Shown here in pieces: positions 1 to 7,344 of a stretch of 64,000 nucleotides of DNA; positions within the stretch are counted from its first letter, which is position 1; every line of letters begins with the position of its first letter. The notes under the pieces were generated by a model. It saw only the letters and a program-made list of their open reading frames with translations, searched no databases and was not told the origin of the DNA. The stretch is from NCBI GenBank assembly GCA_963830065.1, contig CAWHLA010000010.1, forward strand, positions 1-64,000. The letters run 5' to 3'. The DNA comes from JACCZR01 sp963830065 (GTDB taxonomy: Bacteria; Actinomycetota; Thermoleophilia; Solirubrobacterales; Thermoleophilaceae). Both the position numbers and the translations under genes were made by a program.

Positions 1-51
1 GGGACTGGCGACCTTTATGCGTTGATGGACCCGGATGTCGAGTTGGTCGGT
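1..51 (+). pseudogene. SnoaL-like protein fragment (left edge)
   Basis: Read forward from base 1 this encodes GTGDLYALMDPDVELV, the typical early segment of a SnoaL/NTF2-like protein. The similarity stops near base 50, where the sequence becomes the reverse-strand start of another family member. It is therefore the residue ~18-33 portion of a copy whose beginning lies outside the window and whose end is missing. It may be a real inversion breakpoint or an assembly join inside a repeated gene family. Confidence 0.45.
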
Positions 52-109
52 CGCGCCGGTCGAACGCCTTCAGAGACCGGCGCATCCTCTCAACGTTCTC
101 CTGCGACAT
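52..109 (-). pseudogene. SnoaL-like protein, N-terminal fragment
   Basis: An ATG at 109 starts MSQENVERMRRSLKAFDRRD, the standard N-terminus of this family, 3 nt after the stop of the 113-505 gene. The family similarity is lost after about 20 residues, at the junction with the forward-strand fragment. It would be the fourth member of the array and is truncated here. Confidence 0.5.
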
Positions 110-112
110 CGC

Positions 113-505
113 CTACTCCGACAGACCAGCGGCTTCGAGAGCACTCCCCAGGTCCAGAAAGCTCTGAGCCTGGCTGATCAGCCCTTCGCTGAACGAAACC
201 AGATGGCACCACTCCCAGTCCACTCGCGGGCCGTCATGGGCGAGACCGTGGAAGCGAGTGATTCCCAGTGCCCTGTCGTCGAGGTCGATGATCCGCTCGA
301 TATCGATCGAGAGCTCGTCGTAGATCCATGCGTTGAGCAACCACCGCCGGACGTTCTCTTTGCCCGTGTGCGTCCCGCCGTCGGGAAAGCGCGGGTCGCT
401 GATCCAGACGAGGTCCTCCGTCGCGAAGTCCAAGAGTCCCGTCACCCCGCGCGACTCCGCCGACTCGTACGCCTTTCGCAGAACCTCCACGTTCTCCTGC
501 GACAT
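113..505 (-). CDS. SnoaL-like (NTF2-fold) protein
   Basis: This 130-residue protein begins MSQENVEVLRKAYES and ends in the family tail GLSE. The pattern (N-terminal helix, an acidic DLVWISDPRFPDGG stretch, W/F-rich strands, C-terminal A-LEAAGLSE) is that of SnoaL-like single-domain proteins of the NTF2 fold, a cone-shaped barrel used by small cyclases, isomerases and ligand-binding proteins. No specific substrate can be assigned. It is the third gene of a minus-strand array. Its start lies 3 nt after the upstream gene's stop, and the upstream gene's last codons supply the GGAG ribosome-binding site, so translation is probably coupled. Confidence 0.85.
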   Translation of the reverse strand: MSQENVEVLRKAYESAESRGVTGLLDFATEDLVWISDPRFPDGGTHTGKENVRRWLLNAWIYDELSIDIERIIDLDDRALGITRFHGLAHDGPRVDWEWCHLVSFSEGLISQAQSFLDLGSALEAAGLSE

Positions 506-508
506 CGC

Positions 509-907
509 CTACTCCGACGGTCCCACGGCGGCGACGGCCTCCTCGAAATCCCAGAAGAAACGCGCCTCCGCGACATTGCTGTTCCGAATCCGGTAGGCCC
601 CGATGATCCGCATCTCCACCTCCAGACCGCTCGCCTTGCCCTTGGCATCCCAGAGCAGTTCCATCACGACCCAGTCAGCGTGTGCGTGCTCGCGTCCCAC
701 CTGCATGGACTGGCTCTCCCACTCCTCCTGGACGCGTTCATACTGACGGATGACGGCGTCCCGACCGTCGAATCGGCCCCCTTCCGGCCACCCCTCGGGG
801 GCGATGACGAAGGCGTCGGCGTCGTAGAGGTCGGCGAGTCCGGCGATGTCGCCTGTCCCGAAGCGGACGACGGCTTCGCGGACAAGCTCGGCGTTCTCCT
901 GGGACAT
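509..907 (-). CDS. SnoaL-like (NTF2-fold) protein
   Basis: This 132-residue paralogue of the neighbouring gene starts MSQENAELVREAVVRFGTG and ends AVGPSE. The segment ADLYDADAFVIAPEGWPEGG followed by an aromatic-rich second half is typical of SnoaL-like proteins. It is the second array member, with TAG-GCG-ATG spacing to both neighbours and a GGAG site made by the end of the preceding gene. The sequence is clearly diverged from the 113-505 copy, so the duplication is not recent. Function is unknown; a small-molecule-binding or isomerase-type role is the general expectation for the fold. Confidence 0.85.
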   Translation of the reverse strand: MSQENAELVREAVVRFGTGDIAGLADLYDADAFVIAPEGWPEGGRFDGRDAVIRQYERVQEEWESQSMQVGREHAHADWVVMELLWDAKGKASGLEVEMRIIGAYRIRNSNVAEARFFWDFEEAVAAVGPSE

Positions 908-910
908 CGC

Positions 911-1307
911 CTACTCCGACAGCCCCACGGCTTCGAGAGCTTCGGCCTTGTCGGTGAATCCCTGGCCGCGGACAAACCTGCCGTCCCGAATCTTCCACAC
1001 CTGCCGCACGTCCCAGCTCGCCGCAGCGCCGCTTTGCCTGCGCCCCGAACGGTCAGCGACACGAGTACCGGGGTCCCTGCGTCAACCACGCCATTGACAC
1101 CACGTGCGTGTCCTCGAAACACGTCTCCGAGCCAGCCGATGTACCGCCTGAAGCCCTCAGGGCCTCGATACACGCCGCGGCCCCAGGGGAGCGCTCCGCT
1201 GGGAACGTATTCGCAATCCGAGGCAACGTCAGTCAGGGCGGCGTCAACGTCCCCCGGTTGTACGCCTCAAAGCCCCGACGCACCATTTCACCGTTCTCCT
1301 GCGACAT
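911..1307 (-). pseudogene. SnoaL-like protein with two frameshifts
   Basis: The start MSQENGEMVRRGFEAYNRG (ATG at 1307) runs out of frame at the C5 run 1251-1255. The family sequence resumes one frame over as DVDAALTDVASDCEYVPSG and then YRGPEGFRRYIGWLGDVF. It shifts again near 1031-1035, and the tail VWKIRDGRFVRGQGFTDKAE...GLSE lies in a third register. The span is 397 nt, exactly two bases short of the 399 nt of the intact neighbour, which fits two single-base losses. As first gene of the array it should carry the promoter. Either it is a decayed copy or the two bases are sequencing errors. Confidence 0.75.
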
Positions 1308-1463
1308 CGCCGGCGCAGTATCTCGCGTCGCCCAGGGGGATCCCCGCCCTGCACTCCCTCAAGGCCACCGGAGAGGGTCGGGATTCGCGCGCGTGACCCG
1401 ATGTGCACGCCCCACTGACGCACCTGTAGCGCCCGGCCCACTTCTGGCGTAGGGTGCGCCGCC

Positions 1464-2618
1464 ATGCGCGCGCCGAGGCTGTTCGTCCCGCTGATCGTTC
1501 TCGCCGTGCTCGGGGTGATGGCCCCGGCGGCCCAGGCCGGCCCCTACGCCCGCGCCAACGCGGCGCTCAAGCGCGAGGCGAACCGCCTGCTCTCGATGCC
1601 CAACGGGCCTCCCGGCGTCTCCATCACCATCCGCCGCGGCCGGCGCCACATCTTCCTCGACGGCGGCACCGCCCTGGTCGGCGGCAAGCGGCGCTGGCGA
1701 ACGACCGACCACATGCGGCTGGCCAGCGTCAGCAAGGCCTACAGCGGCGCCGTGATCCTGCGCCTGGTCGAGCGCCGTCAGCTGAACCTCAACGACACCA
1801 TCGGGCAGCGCCTGCCCGGCCTGCCGGCAGCCTGGCATCGGGTCACGCTCCGCCAGACCCTCAACCACACCAGCGGCCTGCCCAACTACACGGCCGATCC
1901 GGACCTCCAGGCCTTCCTCAACCGCGATCCGCACGGCTTCGTGGCCCCGGACAAGATCCTCGACTTCGTGCGCGACGAGCCGCTGGCCTTCTCGCCCGGC
2001 TCGCGCTACGCCTACTCCAACAGCGACAACATCGTCGCCGGTCTGATGGCCCAGCAGGCGACCGGCCGCTCCTACGACAGGCTGCTCAGGCGGCTGATCT
2101 TCAGCCCGCTCGGGCTGCGCCGCACCAGTCTCTCGAACAGCTTCCAGCTGCCGGGTCCCTACGTCCACGGCTACGACAACACGCCCGGGCAGCTGAACGA
2201 CGACATCAGCACGGTGCTGAACATGTCGTTCGTCTGGGCCTCCGGGGCCATTCAGTCCACTCCGCTGGATCTGGACCGCTTCATGCGCGCGTACGGGGCC
2301 ACCGGCCTGCTCGGCGCGCGCGCTCGCCGTGCCCAGCGCCGCTGGGTGCGTGGGGGCAACTCCGAGCCACCCGGACCCGGCCGCGCCTCGGCCGGCCTTG
2401 CGCTGTTCCAGTACCGCCTGAAGTGCGGCACGGTCCACGGCCACACCGGCAACTTCCCCGGCTACACGCAGTTCGCCGCGGTGTCGCCCGGAGGCACGCG
2501 CTCAGTCACCGTGTCGATCAACCGGCAGTCCGATGTAGCGTCGGGCGATCCGGCCGTGTTCAGGCGCCTGCGCCAGATCTACGGCCTGGCCTCCTGCGCC
2601 GCCCTGGTCCGCCGCTAG
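1464..2618 (+). CDS. Secreted serine hydrolase (class C beta-lactamase / D-Ala-D-Ala peptidase family)
   Basis: The product has 384 residues and a signal peptide at about 1-25 (ending AAQA before G). Its PF00144-type fold carries all three active-site motifs: SxxK as SVSK at 88-91, YSN at 184-186 (YAYSNSDN), and HTG at 327-329. These motifs occur in DD-peptidases, esterases and class C beta-lactamases. The exact substrate cannot be told from sequence, but a cell-wall carboxypeptidase or esterase role outside the membrane is likely. The ATG at 1464 places the signal peptide correctly; TAGGGT lies just upstream. The gene stands alone, divergent from the SnoaL array, with a 156 bp gap in which no clear operator was seen. 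Confidence 0.85.
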   Translation: MRAPRLFVPLIVLAVLGVMAPAAQAGPYARANAALKREANRLLSMPNGPPGVSITIRRGRRHIFLDGGTALVGGKRRWRTTDHMRLASVSKAYSGAVILRLVERRQLNLNDTIGQRLPGLPAAWHRVTLRQTLNHTSGLPNYTADPDLQAFLNRDPHGFVAPDKILDFVRDEPLAFSPGSRYAYSNSDNIVAGLMAQQATGRSYDRLLRRLIFSPLGLRRTSLSNSFQLPGPYVHGYDNTPGQLNDDISTVLNMSFVWASGAIQSTPLDLDRFMRAYGATGLLGARARRAQRRWVRGGNSEPPGPGRASAGLALFQYRLKCGTVHGHTGNFPGYTQFAAVSPGGTRSVTVSINRQSDVASGDPAVFRRLRQIYGLASCAALVRR

Positions 2619-2646
2619 CTGGGGGTCTTCGCGCCCGCGCTGCGGG

Positions 2647-2652
2647 TACCGT
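2647..2652 (+). promoter_or_regulatory. Candidate -10 hexamer of cysK (leaderless)
   Basis: TACCGT ends 7 nt before the ATG at 2660, the distance expected if transcription starts at the start codon. No convincing -35 box is visible. Confidence 0.45.
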
Positions 2653-2659
2653 GGACGGG

Positions 2660-3607
2660 ATGGAAGTGTCGTCACCCACCGGGTCGATCGCCGCCACGCT
2701 CGCCGACCACGTCGGCGGCACGCCGATGGTGCGCCTCGAGCGGCTGGCGCCCGAGTGCCCCGCTGAGCTGGTCGGCAAGCTCGAGGCCTACAACCCCGCA
2801 GGGAGCGTCAAGGACCGCATCGGGGTGGCCATGATCGAGGCCGCCGAGGCCGAAGGCCGCATCGAGCCCGGCCGCACGACCATCGTGGAGGCCACCTCCG
2901 GCAACACCGGCATCGCGCTCGCCTTCGTCTGCGCGGCCAAGGGCTACGAGCTCGCGCTCACCCTGCCGCAGGGCATGAGCCGCGAGCGCGAGGCGCTCCT
3001 GCGGCTCTACGGCGCCAAGGTGGAGATCACCGAGTCGATGGGCGGCATGAACGAGGCCGTGGAGGCCGCAACGCGCATGGCCGGCGACAGCGCCGACTTC
3101 TTCATCCCCGACCAGTTCTCCAACCCCGCCAACCCCGAGATCCACCGGCGCACCACCGCCGAGGAGATCTGGCACGACACCGACGGCAAGGTGGACGTGC
3201 TGGTGGCCGGCGTGGGCACCGGCGGAACGATCACCGGGGCGGGGCAGAGACTCAAGGAGCGCAACCCTCAGTTGCACGTGGTGGCGGTGGAGCCGAAGTC
3301 CTCGCCCGTGCTCTCGGGCGGGCTGCCCGGGCCGCACAAGATCCAGGGCATCGGCGCGGGCTTCGTCCCCGCGGTGCTCGACCGGTCGGTGCTCGACGAG
3401 ATCGTCGTGGTCGACGACGAGGACGCGTTGGAGACCGCGCGACAGTGCTCACGGCGCGAGGGAGTCCTGGCGGGGATCTCGTGCGGGGCCGCGCTGTGGG
3501 CCGCGATCGAGGTCGGCAACCGCGGCGAGTTCGCCGGCAAGCGGATCGTCGTGGTCATGCCCGACTCCGGCGAGCGCTACATCTCGCAGCCTTTCTTCGC
3601 GCCTTGA
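2660..3607 (+). CDS. cysK: Cysteine synthase (O-acetylserine sulfhydrylase)
   Basis: This 315-residue PLP enzyme makes L-cysteine from O-acetylserine and sulfide. The PLP lysine is K51 in NPAGSVKDR, TSGNTG at 79-84 is the substrate/phosphate loop, GVGTGGT binds the PLP phosphate, and GISCGAA is conserved near the C-terminus. The open frame extends far upstream over the serine hydrolase, but the ATG at 2660 gives the normal family length and sits just after a -10-like TACCGT. The cysE-type acetyltransferase that makes its substrate lies 166 bp downstream on the same strand, so the pair forms a cysteine-synthesis unit. The MEVSSPTGSIAATLADHVGGTPMV start is normal for the family. Confidence 0.95.
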   Translation: MEVSSPTGSIAATLADHVGGTPMVRLERLAPECPAELVGKLEAYNPAGSVKDRIGVAMIEAAEAEGRIEPGRTTIVEATSGNTGIALAFVCAAKGYELALTLPQGMSREREALLRLYGAKVEITESMGGMNEAVEAATRMAGDSADFFIPDQFSNPANPEIHRRTTAEEIWHDTDGKVDVLVAGVGTGGTITGAGQRLKERNPQLHVVAVEPKSSPVLSGGLPGPHKIQGIGAGFVPAVLDRSVLDEIVVVDDEDALETARQCSRREGVLAGISCGAALWAAIEVGNRGEFAGKRIVVVMPDSGERYISQPFFAP

Positions 3608-3640
3608 GATGGCCGATCACGCGACCCCGCACCCACGGAT

Positions 3641-3656
3641 GACGGCGAATGCCGTC
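3641..3656. repeat. Small perfect hairpin in the cysK-cysE gap
   Basis: GACGGC-GAAT-GCCGTC forms a 6 bp stem with a 4 nt loop. It lies in the 166 bp gap 3608-3773, which contains no plausible gene. There is no T-run after it, so it is at best a weak terminator or mRNA-stabilising element. The rest of the gap holds only short imperfect repeats (CAGCAAGGCTTCAGC). Confidence 0.35.
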
Positions 3657-3773
3657 GCTGGATCTGCGTCCTCGGGCCTCGCCTTGCCTCCAGCAAGGCT
3701 TCAGCCCTGCGTCCTTGACCAGCTCGGCCTACGCCGCCCCCGCGGGCACACGGCCACGGAATCGACCATCTAG

Positions 3774-4511
3774 ATGCTCGGCCTGGGCGCCCTCACCCGC
3801 GTCGCGCGCGAGCTGCGCGAGGACCTCACCGCCGCCCAGGACCGCGACCCCGCGGCCAGGGACGTCGGGCGGGCCGAGATCCTTCTCACCTACGGCGGCG
3901 TGCAGGCGCTGCTGTCCTATCGCGTCGCCCACGTGATGCACGCGGCCGGCGTGCCCTTCGCCCCGCGCCTGCTGGCCGCGGCCACGCGGACGTTGACCGG
4001 GGTGGAGATCCATCCCGCGGCGAGCATCGGCCGTGGCCCGTTCATCGACCACGGGGCCGGCGTGGTGATCGGCGAGACCGCTGAGATCGGCGACAACGTG
4101 ACCCTCTACCAGCAGGTCACCCTCGGCGGCACCGGCTTCCAGCGCGGCAAGCGCCACCCGACGGTGGGCGACGACGTGGTGGTGGGCTCCGGCGCCAAGC
4201 TGCTGGGCCCGATCAAGGTCGGCGACAGGGCGAAGATCGGCGCCGGCACCGTGGTGATCCACGACGTGCCCGCCTCGGCCACGGTGGTGGGGAACCCGGG
4301 CCACCCGGTTCGCGTGGACGGCGAGCGCCCGAGCGGCCCGGACGCCGACTGGGCGCACCTGCCTGACCCGGTGGCCGACGCGATCCGCGGGCTGGCCAAC
4401 CGCGTAGGCGAGCTGGAGGAGATGGTGGCCGACCTCACCGGCCGCAAGCCCGAGGGCGCCGAGGTGCGAGAGTTGCCCAACCGTCGTGGACCCGATTCGG
4501 TAGGAGGCTGA
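3774..4511 (+). CDS. cysE: Serine O-acetyltransferase
   Basis: The 245-residue protein acetylates L-serine from acetyl-CoA to give the O-acetylserine used by CysK. An N-terminal helical part (1-~70) precedes the left-handed beta-helix of hexapeptide repeats. DHGAGVVIGETAEIGDN carries the catalytic Asp-His pair, and LYQQVTLGGTG and KRHPTVGDDVVVGSGAK are hallmark turns. After the barrel is a longer C-terminal extension (~190-245) with a short amphipathic helix (ADAIRGLANRVGELEEMVADL). The C-terminal Ile used for cysteine-synthase complex formation in enterobacteria is not evident. The ATG follows the gap downstream of cysK. Confidence 0.93.
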   Translation: MLGLGALTRVARELREDLTAAQDRDPAARDVGRAEILLTYGGVQALLSYRVAHVMHAAGVPFAPRLLAAATRTLTGVEIHPAASIGRGPFIDHGAGVVIGETAEIGDNVTLYQQVTLGGTGFQRGKRHPTVGDDVVVGSGAKLLGPIKVGDRAKIGAGTVVIHDVPASATVVGNPGHPVRVDGERPSGPDADWAHLPDPVADAIRGLANRVGELEEMVADLTGRKPEGAEVRELPNRRGPDSVGG

Positions 4512-4512
4512 A

Positions 4513-4809
4513 GTGTTCTTCGATGTTCTTGGCTTGATCTTCATCGGCGCGATCATCGGGGCGGTGGCACGGCTGCTGCTGCCCGGCCGGCAGAAGATCG
4601 GCTTCTTCCTCACGATCCTGCTGGGGATCGGCGGGGCCCTGATCGGCGGGATCATCGCCGGCGCGATCGGCACCGGCGACATCTTCGAGCTGAACTTCCT
4701 GGGGACGATCTTCGCCGTGATCGCCGCCGTGCTCTTGGTGGGCGGGGTCGCGGCGGCCATCGGCGAAGGCGACGGGCGCCGGGAGCCGCTGGAGCGGCCG
4801 GTCCGCTAG
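4513..4809 (+). CDS. GlsB/YeaQ/YmgE-family membrane protein
   Basis: This 98-residue protein consists of three hydrophobic segments with glycine-rich packing motifs (IFIGAIIGAVARLLLPGR, GIGGALIGGIIAGAIG). That is the signature of the YeaQ/YmgE, formerly transglycosylase-associated, family. In other bacteria members are linked to general or acid stress, but their biochemical role is unknown. The GTG start is 1 nt after the cysE stop and follows a GGAGG site, so it is co-transcribed with cysE. Its last 4 nt overlap the convergent qng1 gene. Confidence 0.85.
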   Translation: MFFDVLGLIFIGAIIGAVARLLLPGRQKIGFFLTILLGIGGALIGGIIAGAIGTGDIFELNFLGTIFAVIAAVLLVGGVAAAIGEGDGRREPLERPVR

Positions 4810-5678
4810 TAGAAGGTGGTCCGCGTCCGGTGTCGCGGGATCGCCTTGTAGTGAGGCGCCTGGCCGCGGTTCCACAGCCACACGTCGAGCGTGGGCGCGC
4901 TCACGCCCAGCTCGCCCGCGATCAGCTCGCAGGCGTGTAGCGCGCAGGCGCGGATCTCCTGCTCCTGCTCGCCCGGCGGCAGTAGCTCGCCGGCGTCGAT
5001 GTGGGCCGCCAGCTCGGGCTCGTAGCGCAGCACGCCGTCCACCCGCAGCACGTGGGGGACCAGGTTGTCGGCGAAGATCGTCAACTCGTCGAGGTCGGAG
5101 AAGTCGGCGACCCCCGCGAGCGCCAGGTCGTTGGGCGTGATCTGCGCGCGCTTGTAGAAGCCGGGGTCCTCGAAGAGCGGCATGCCGCGCGCCAGCTCCT
5201 CGGCCAGCGCCACCGCCGAGCCGCCGGCGCCGTCCACCACCTCGACCGGCTCGCGCGAGCCCAGGAAGCGGCCGAGGTCGCGCAGTGCCTCGCCGAAGAG
5301 CTCCATCAGGTCGTGGCCCGGGTCCTGGCCGAGCTCCGCCGCCACCTCGGCCGCGCTCAGCAGGCGCAGCTCGGCCGGTGACCACGGCCCCGCCGACCGG
5401 AAGCGGTCGGCCAGCGCCCATGCGACGGTGAAGTAGCCGGAGCACCCGGGACGTTTGCGCAGGGTGGGGAACCACCCCGAGCCGAAGTTGATCGCGTCGA
5501 GGGTCAGGAGGTAGGCGCTCACCTCCTCCCGGCTTCCCTCCAGGAAATGCCGCTCGGGGTCGAGCGCGGGCGGAGGCCCCGGCTCGATGGTCCCGAGCCG
5601 GTCCGTGGCGATGGTGACCCAGCGCGCGCGGCCGGCCAGCTCGGCGCAGTGCTCGCGGACCTGATCGGGCAGGGTCAT
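4806..5678 (-). CDS. qng1: Queuosine 5'-phosphate N-glycosylase (queuosine salvage, DUF2419)
   Basis: The 290-residue protein shows the conserved line-up of the queuosine salvage family: INFGSGWFPTLRKRPGCSGY (63-82), FYKRAQITPNDLALAG (174-189), FADNLVPHVLR (202-212) with the key Asp, and the basic-aromatic C-terminus PRHRTRTTFY. Characterised members, including one from Sphaerobacter, release queuine base from queuosine 5'-phosphate so that it can be reused for tRNA modification. The family is common in eukaryotes and patchy in bacteria. No queuosine-synthesis gene is in the window. The stop codon overlaps that of the convergent YeaQ-type gene (CTAG at 4806-4809). The family call is strong; the activity is inferred from homologues. 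Confidence 0.85.
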   Translation of the reverse strand: MTLPDQVREHCAELAGRARWVTIATDRLGTIEPGPPPALDPERHFLEGSREEVSAYLLTLDAINFGSGWFPTLRKRPGCSGYFTVAWALADRFRSAGPWSPAELRLLSAAEVAAELGQDPGHDLMELFGEALRDLGRFLGSREPVEVVDGAGGSAVALAEELARGMPLFEDPGFYKRAQITPNDLALAGVADFSDLDELTIFADNLVPHVLRVDGVLRYEPELAAHIDAGELLPPGEQEQEIRACALHACELIAGELGVSAPTLDVWLWNRGQAPHYKAIPRHRTRTTFY

Positions 5679-5691
5679 GGGACCCGACTCT

Positions 5692-5697
5692 TACACT
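5692..5697 (+). promoter_or_regulatory. Candidate -10 hexamer of the ABC operon
   Basis: TACACT ends 7 nt before the GTG at 5705, consistent with a leaderless transcript. The whole divergent gap to qng1 is only 26 bp. Confidence 0.45.
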
Positions 5698-5704
5698 GCG
5701 CCCG

Positions 5705-6529
5705 GTGCTCGAGTGCCACGGCCTGACGAAGCGCTACGGGCCCAAGACGGCGCTTGACTCGGTGGACCTGAGCATCGGCCAGGGCGAGCTGGTGGGGCTG
5801 CTCGGCCCCAACGGCGCGGGCAAGACCACGCTGATCAAGAGCGCGTGCGGCCTGCTGCACCCGACGGCAGGCGCGGTGACCGTCCACGGCGCCCCGGCGG
5901 GGTCGCCAGGCGCGCTCGCCCGCATCGGCTACCTGGCCGAGCTGTTCCGCTTTCCCGGCTGGCTGAGCGCCGAGGAGGTGCTCGAGCTGCACCAGGGCCT
6001 TACCGGCTCGCGGGCGGGAGCGGCGGAGCGGCTGTCGCTGCTGGAGCAGGTGGGGCTGGCCGAAGCAAACGCGGTGAAGGTCGACTCGATGTCGAAGGGA
6101 ATGCAGCAGCGGCTGGGGATCGCCCAGGCGCTGGTGGGCACGCCACACCTGCTGCTGCTCGACGAGCCCGCGAGCGCGCTCGACCCGGCCGGGCGCCGGG
6201 CGATCCGGGAGCTGCTGCTCTCGCTGCGCCAGCGGGGGATCAGCGTGCTGTTGAACTCGCACCTGCTCAGCGAGGTGGAGCTGGTGTGCGACCGGGTCGT
6301 GCTGCTGGTGGGTGGCCGGGTGGTCCGCAGCGGGCGGCCCGCCGACCTCGTGCGCCCCCGCGGCGTGGAGGTCGAGACCTCGACGGGGCCCCGGATATGG
6401 GAGGGCGCCACCCGCGAGCATGTGCCCCAGATCGTCGCCGAGCTGGTGGCCTCCGGCGAGGCGGTCTTCGGGGTGCGCGTGCTGGCCTCCACGCTCGAGG
6501 ACGTCTATCTCGAGGCGGTGGGGGCGTGA
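5705..6529 (+). CDS. ABC transporter ATP-binding protein
   Basis: This 274-residue cytoplasmic ATPase has every ABC motif: Walker A GPNGAGKTT (~38-46), signature SKGMQQRLG, Walker B LLLLDEP, D-loop and the switch His in NSHLLSEVE. The short C-terminal domain is typical of DrrA/CcmA/NosF-type exporters. It pairs with the membrane gene whose GTG overlaps its stop by 4 nt, giving a two-component ABC-2 exporter. The substrate is unknown; drugs, lipids or copper-enzyme maturation are the usual roles. The GTG start is the first in frame after the divergent gene. Confidence 0.93.
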   Translation: MLECHGLTKRYGPKTALDSVDLSIGQGELVGLLGPNGAGKTTLIKSACGLLHPTAGAVTVHGAPAGSPGALARIGYLAELFRFPGWLSAEEVLELHQGLTGSRAGAAERLSLLEQVGLAEANAVKVDSMSKGMQQRLGIAQALVGTPHLLLLDEPASALDPAGRRAIRELLLSLRQRGISVLLNSHLLSEVELVCDRVVLLVGGRVVRSGRPADLVRPRGVEVETSTGPRIWEGATREHVPQIVAELVASGEAVFGVRVLASTLEDVYLEAVGA

Positions 6530-7344
6530 CCGCCTTCGCCACGGTGGTGCGCTACGCCATCCAGGAGAGCCTGCGGCGCCGGGTGTTTCTCGTGGTGCTG
6601 GTCCTGACCGTCTCCTTCACCGCCGTGTACACCGCCGGGGCGGCGGCGATCTTCGGCGGGCTGGACGACTTCGGCACCGAGCCGGGCGAGCGCGCCGCCG
6701 TGGGCACCGGCCTGCTCGGCTTCGCGATGTTCGTGGTGCTGTTCCTCGGCACCACGCTGGCCATCTTCCTGACCATCGGCACGGTGCGCGGCGACGCCGA
6801 GCGCGGCCTGCTGCAGCCGCTGGTGGTCCGGCCGGTGGGGCGGACCCGCTTCCTGGGCGCCCGGTTGGCCGCGGCCGCCGGCATGTCCGGCGGCTACGTG
6901 GTGGGCTTCTTCGGCGTCCTCGTCCTGTTGACGGCCGTGGTCGGGCAGTGGTTCCCCGACTCCGTGGTGGGGGCGGGGATCGGCCTGGTGGGGGCGGTGC
7001 TGGTGGTCTGCCTGCTGTCGTTGCTGGGCTCCACGTTCCTGACCGCCACCGCCAACGGCATCGCGGTCTTCATGCTGTTCGGGGCGGGCCTCGCGGCGGC
7101 GCTGCTGCACCAGCTGGCGATCGGCCTCGACAGCGTGGCGCTGAAGGGCGTTTCGGAGCTAGCCGGCTGGCTGCTGCCTTTCATGTCGCTGTACCTGTCC
7201 GCGCTCGGCTCGCTGGGGCCGGACATCGACACCGCCGACGTCCTGGGTGGCCCCAGCGGCCTCGCGCTGGCGTTGTGGACCCTGGTCTACCTCGGCCTGC
7301 TGGCCGCCGGGGCCCGCGTGGCCTTCCTACGCCGGGATCTCTAG
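6526..7344 (+). CDS. ABC-2 type transporter permease
   Basis: The GTG at 6526 (GTGA overlap with the ATPase stop) opens a 272-residue membrane protein starting VTAFATVVRYAIQESLRRRV. About six hydrophobic helices are visible, among them VFLVVLVLTVSFTAVY, LLGFAMFVVLFLGTTLAIFL, SGGYVVGFFGVLVLLTAV, GIGLVGAVLVVCLLSLLG and the C-terminal LALALWTLVYLGLLAAGA. The motif DAERGLLQPLVVRPVGR after helix 2 is typical of ABC-2 permeases that act with DrrA-like ATPases. Upstream in-frame sequence is antisense-like and was excluded. The stop abuts the convergent hydrolase gene. Confidence 0.88.
   Translation: MTAFATVVRYAIQESLRRRVFLVVLVLTVSFTAVYTAGAAAIFGGLDDFGTEPGERAAVGTGLLGFAMFVVLFLGTTLAIFLTIGTVRGDAERGLLQPLVVRPVGRTRFLGARLAAAAGMSGGYVVGFFGVLVLLTAVVGQWFPDSVVGAGIGLVGAVLVVCLLSLLGSTFLTATANGIAVFMLFGAGLAAALLHQLAIGLDSVALKGVSELAGWLLPFMSLYLSALGSLGPDIDTADVLGGPSGLALALWTLVYLGLLAAGARVAFLRRDL

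Noticed and set aside
1454..2659. Frame-continuous N-terminal extension of CysK over the serine hydrolase
   Set aside because: The serine hydrolase frame has signal peptide and catalytic motifs; CysK has normal length from ATG 2660.
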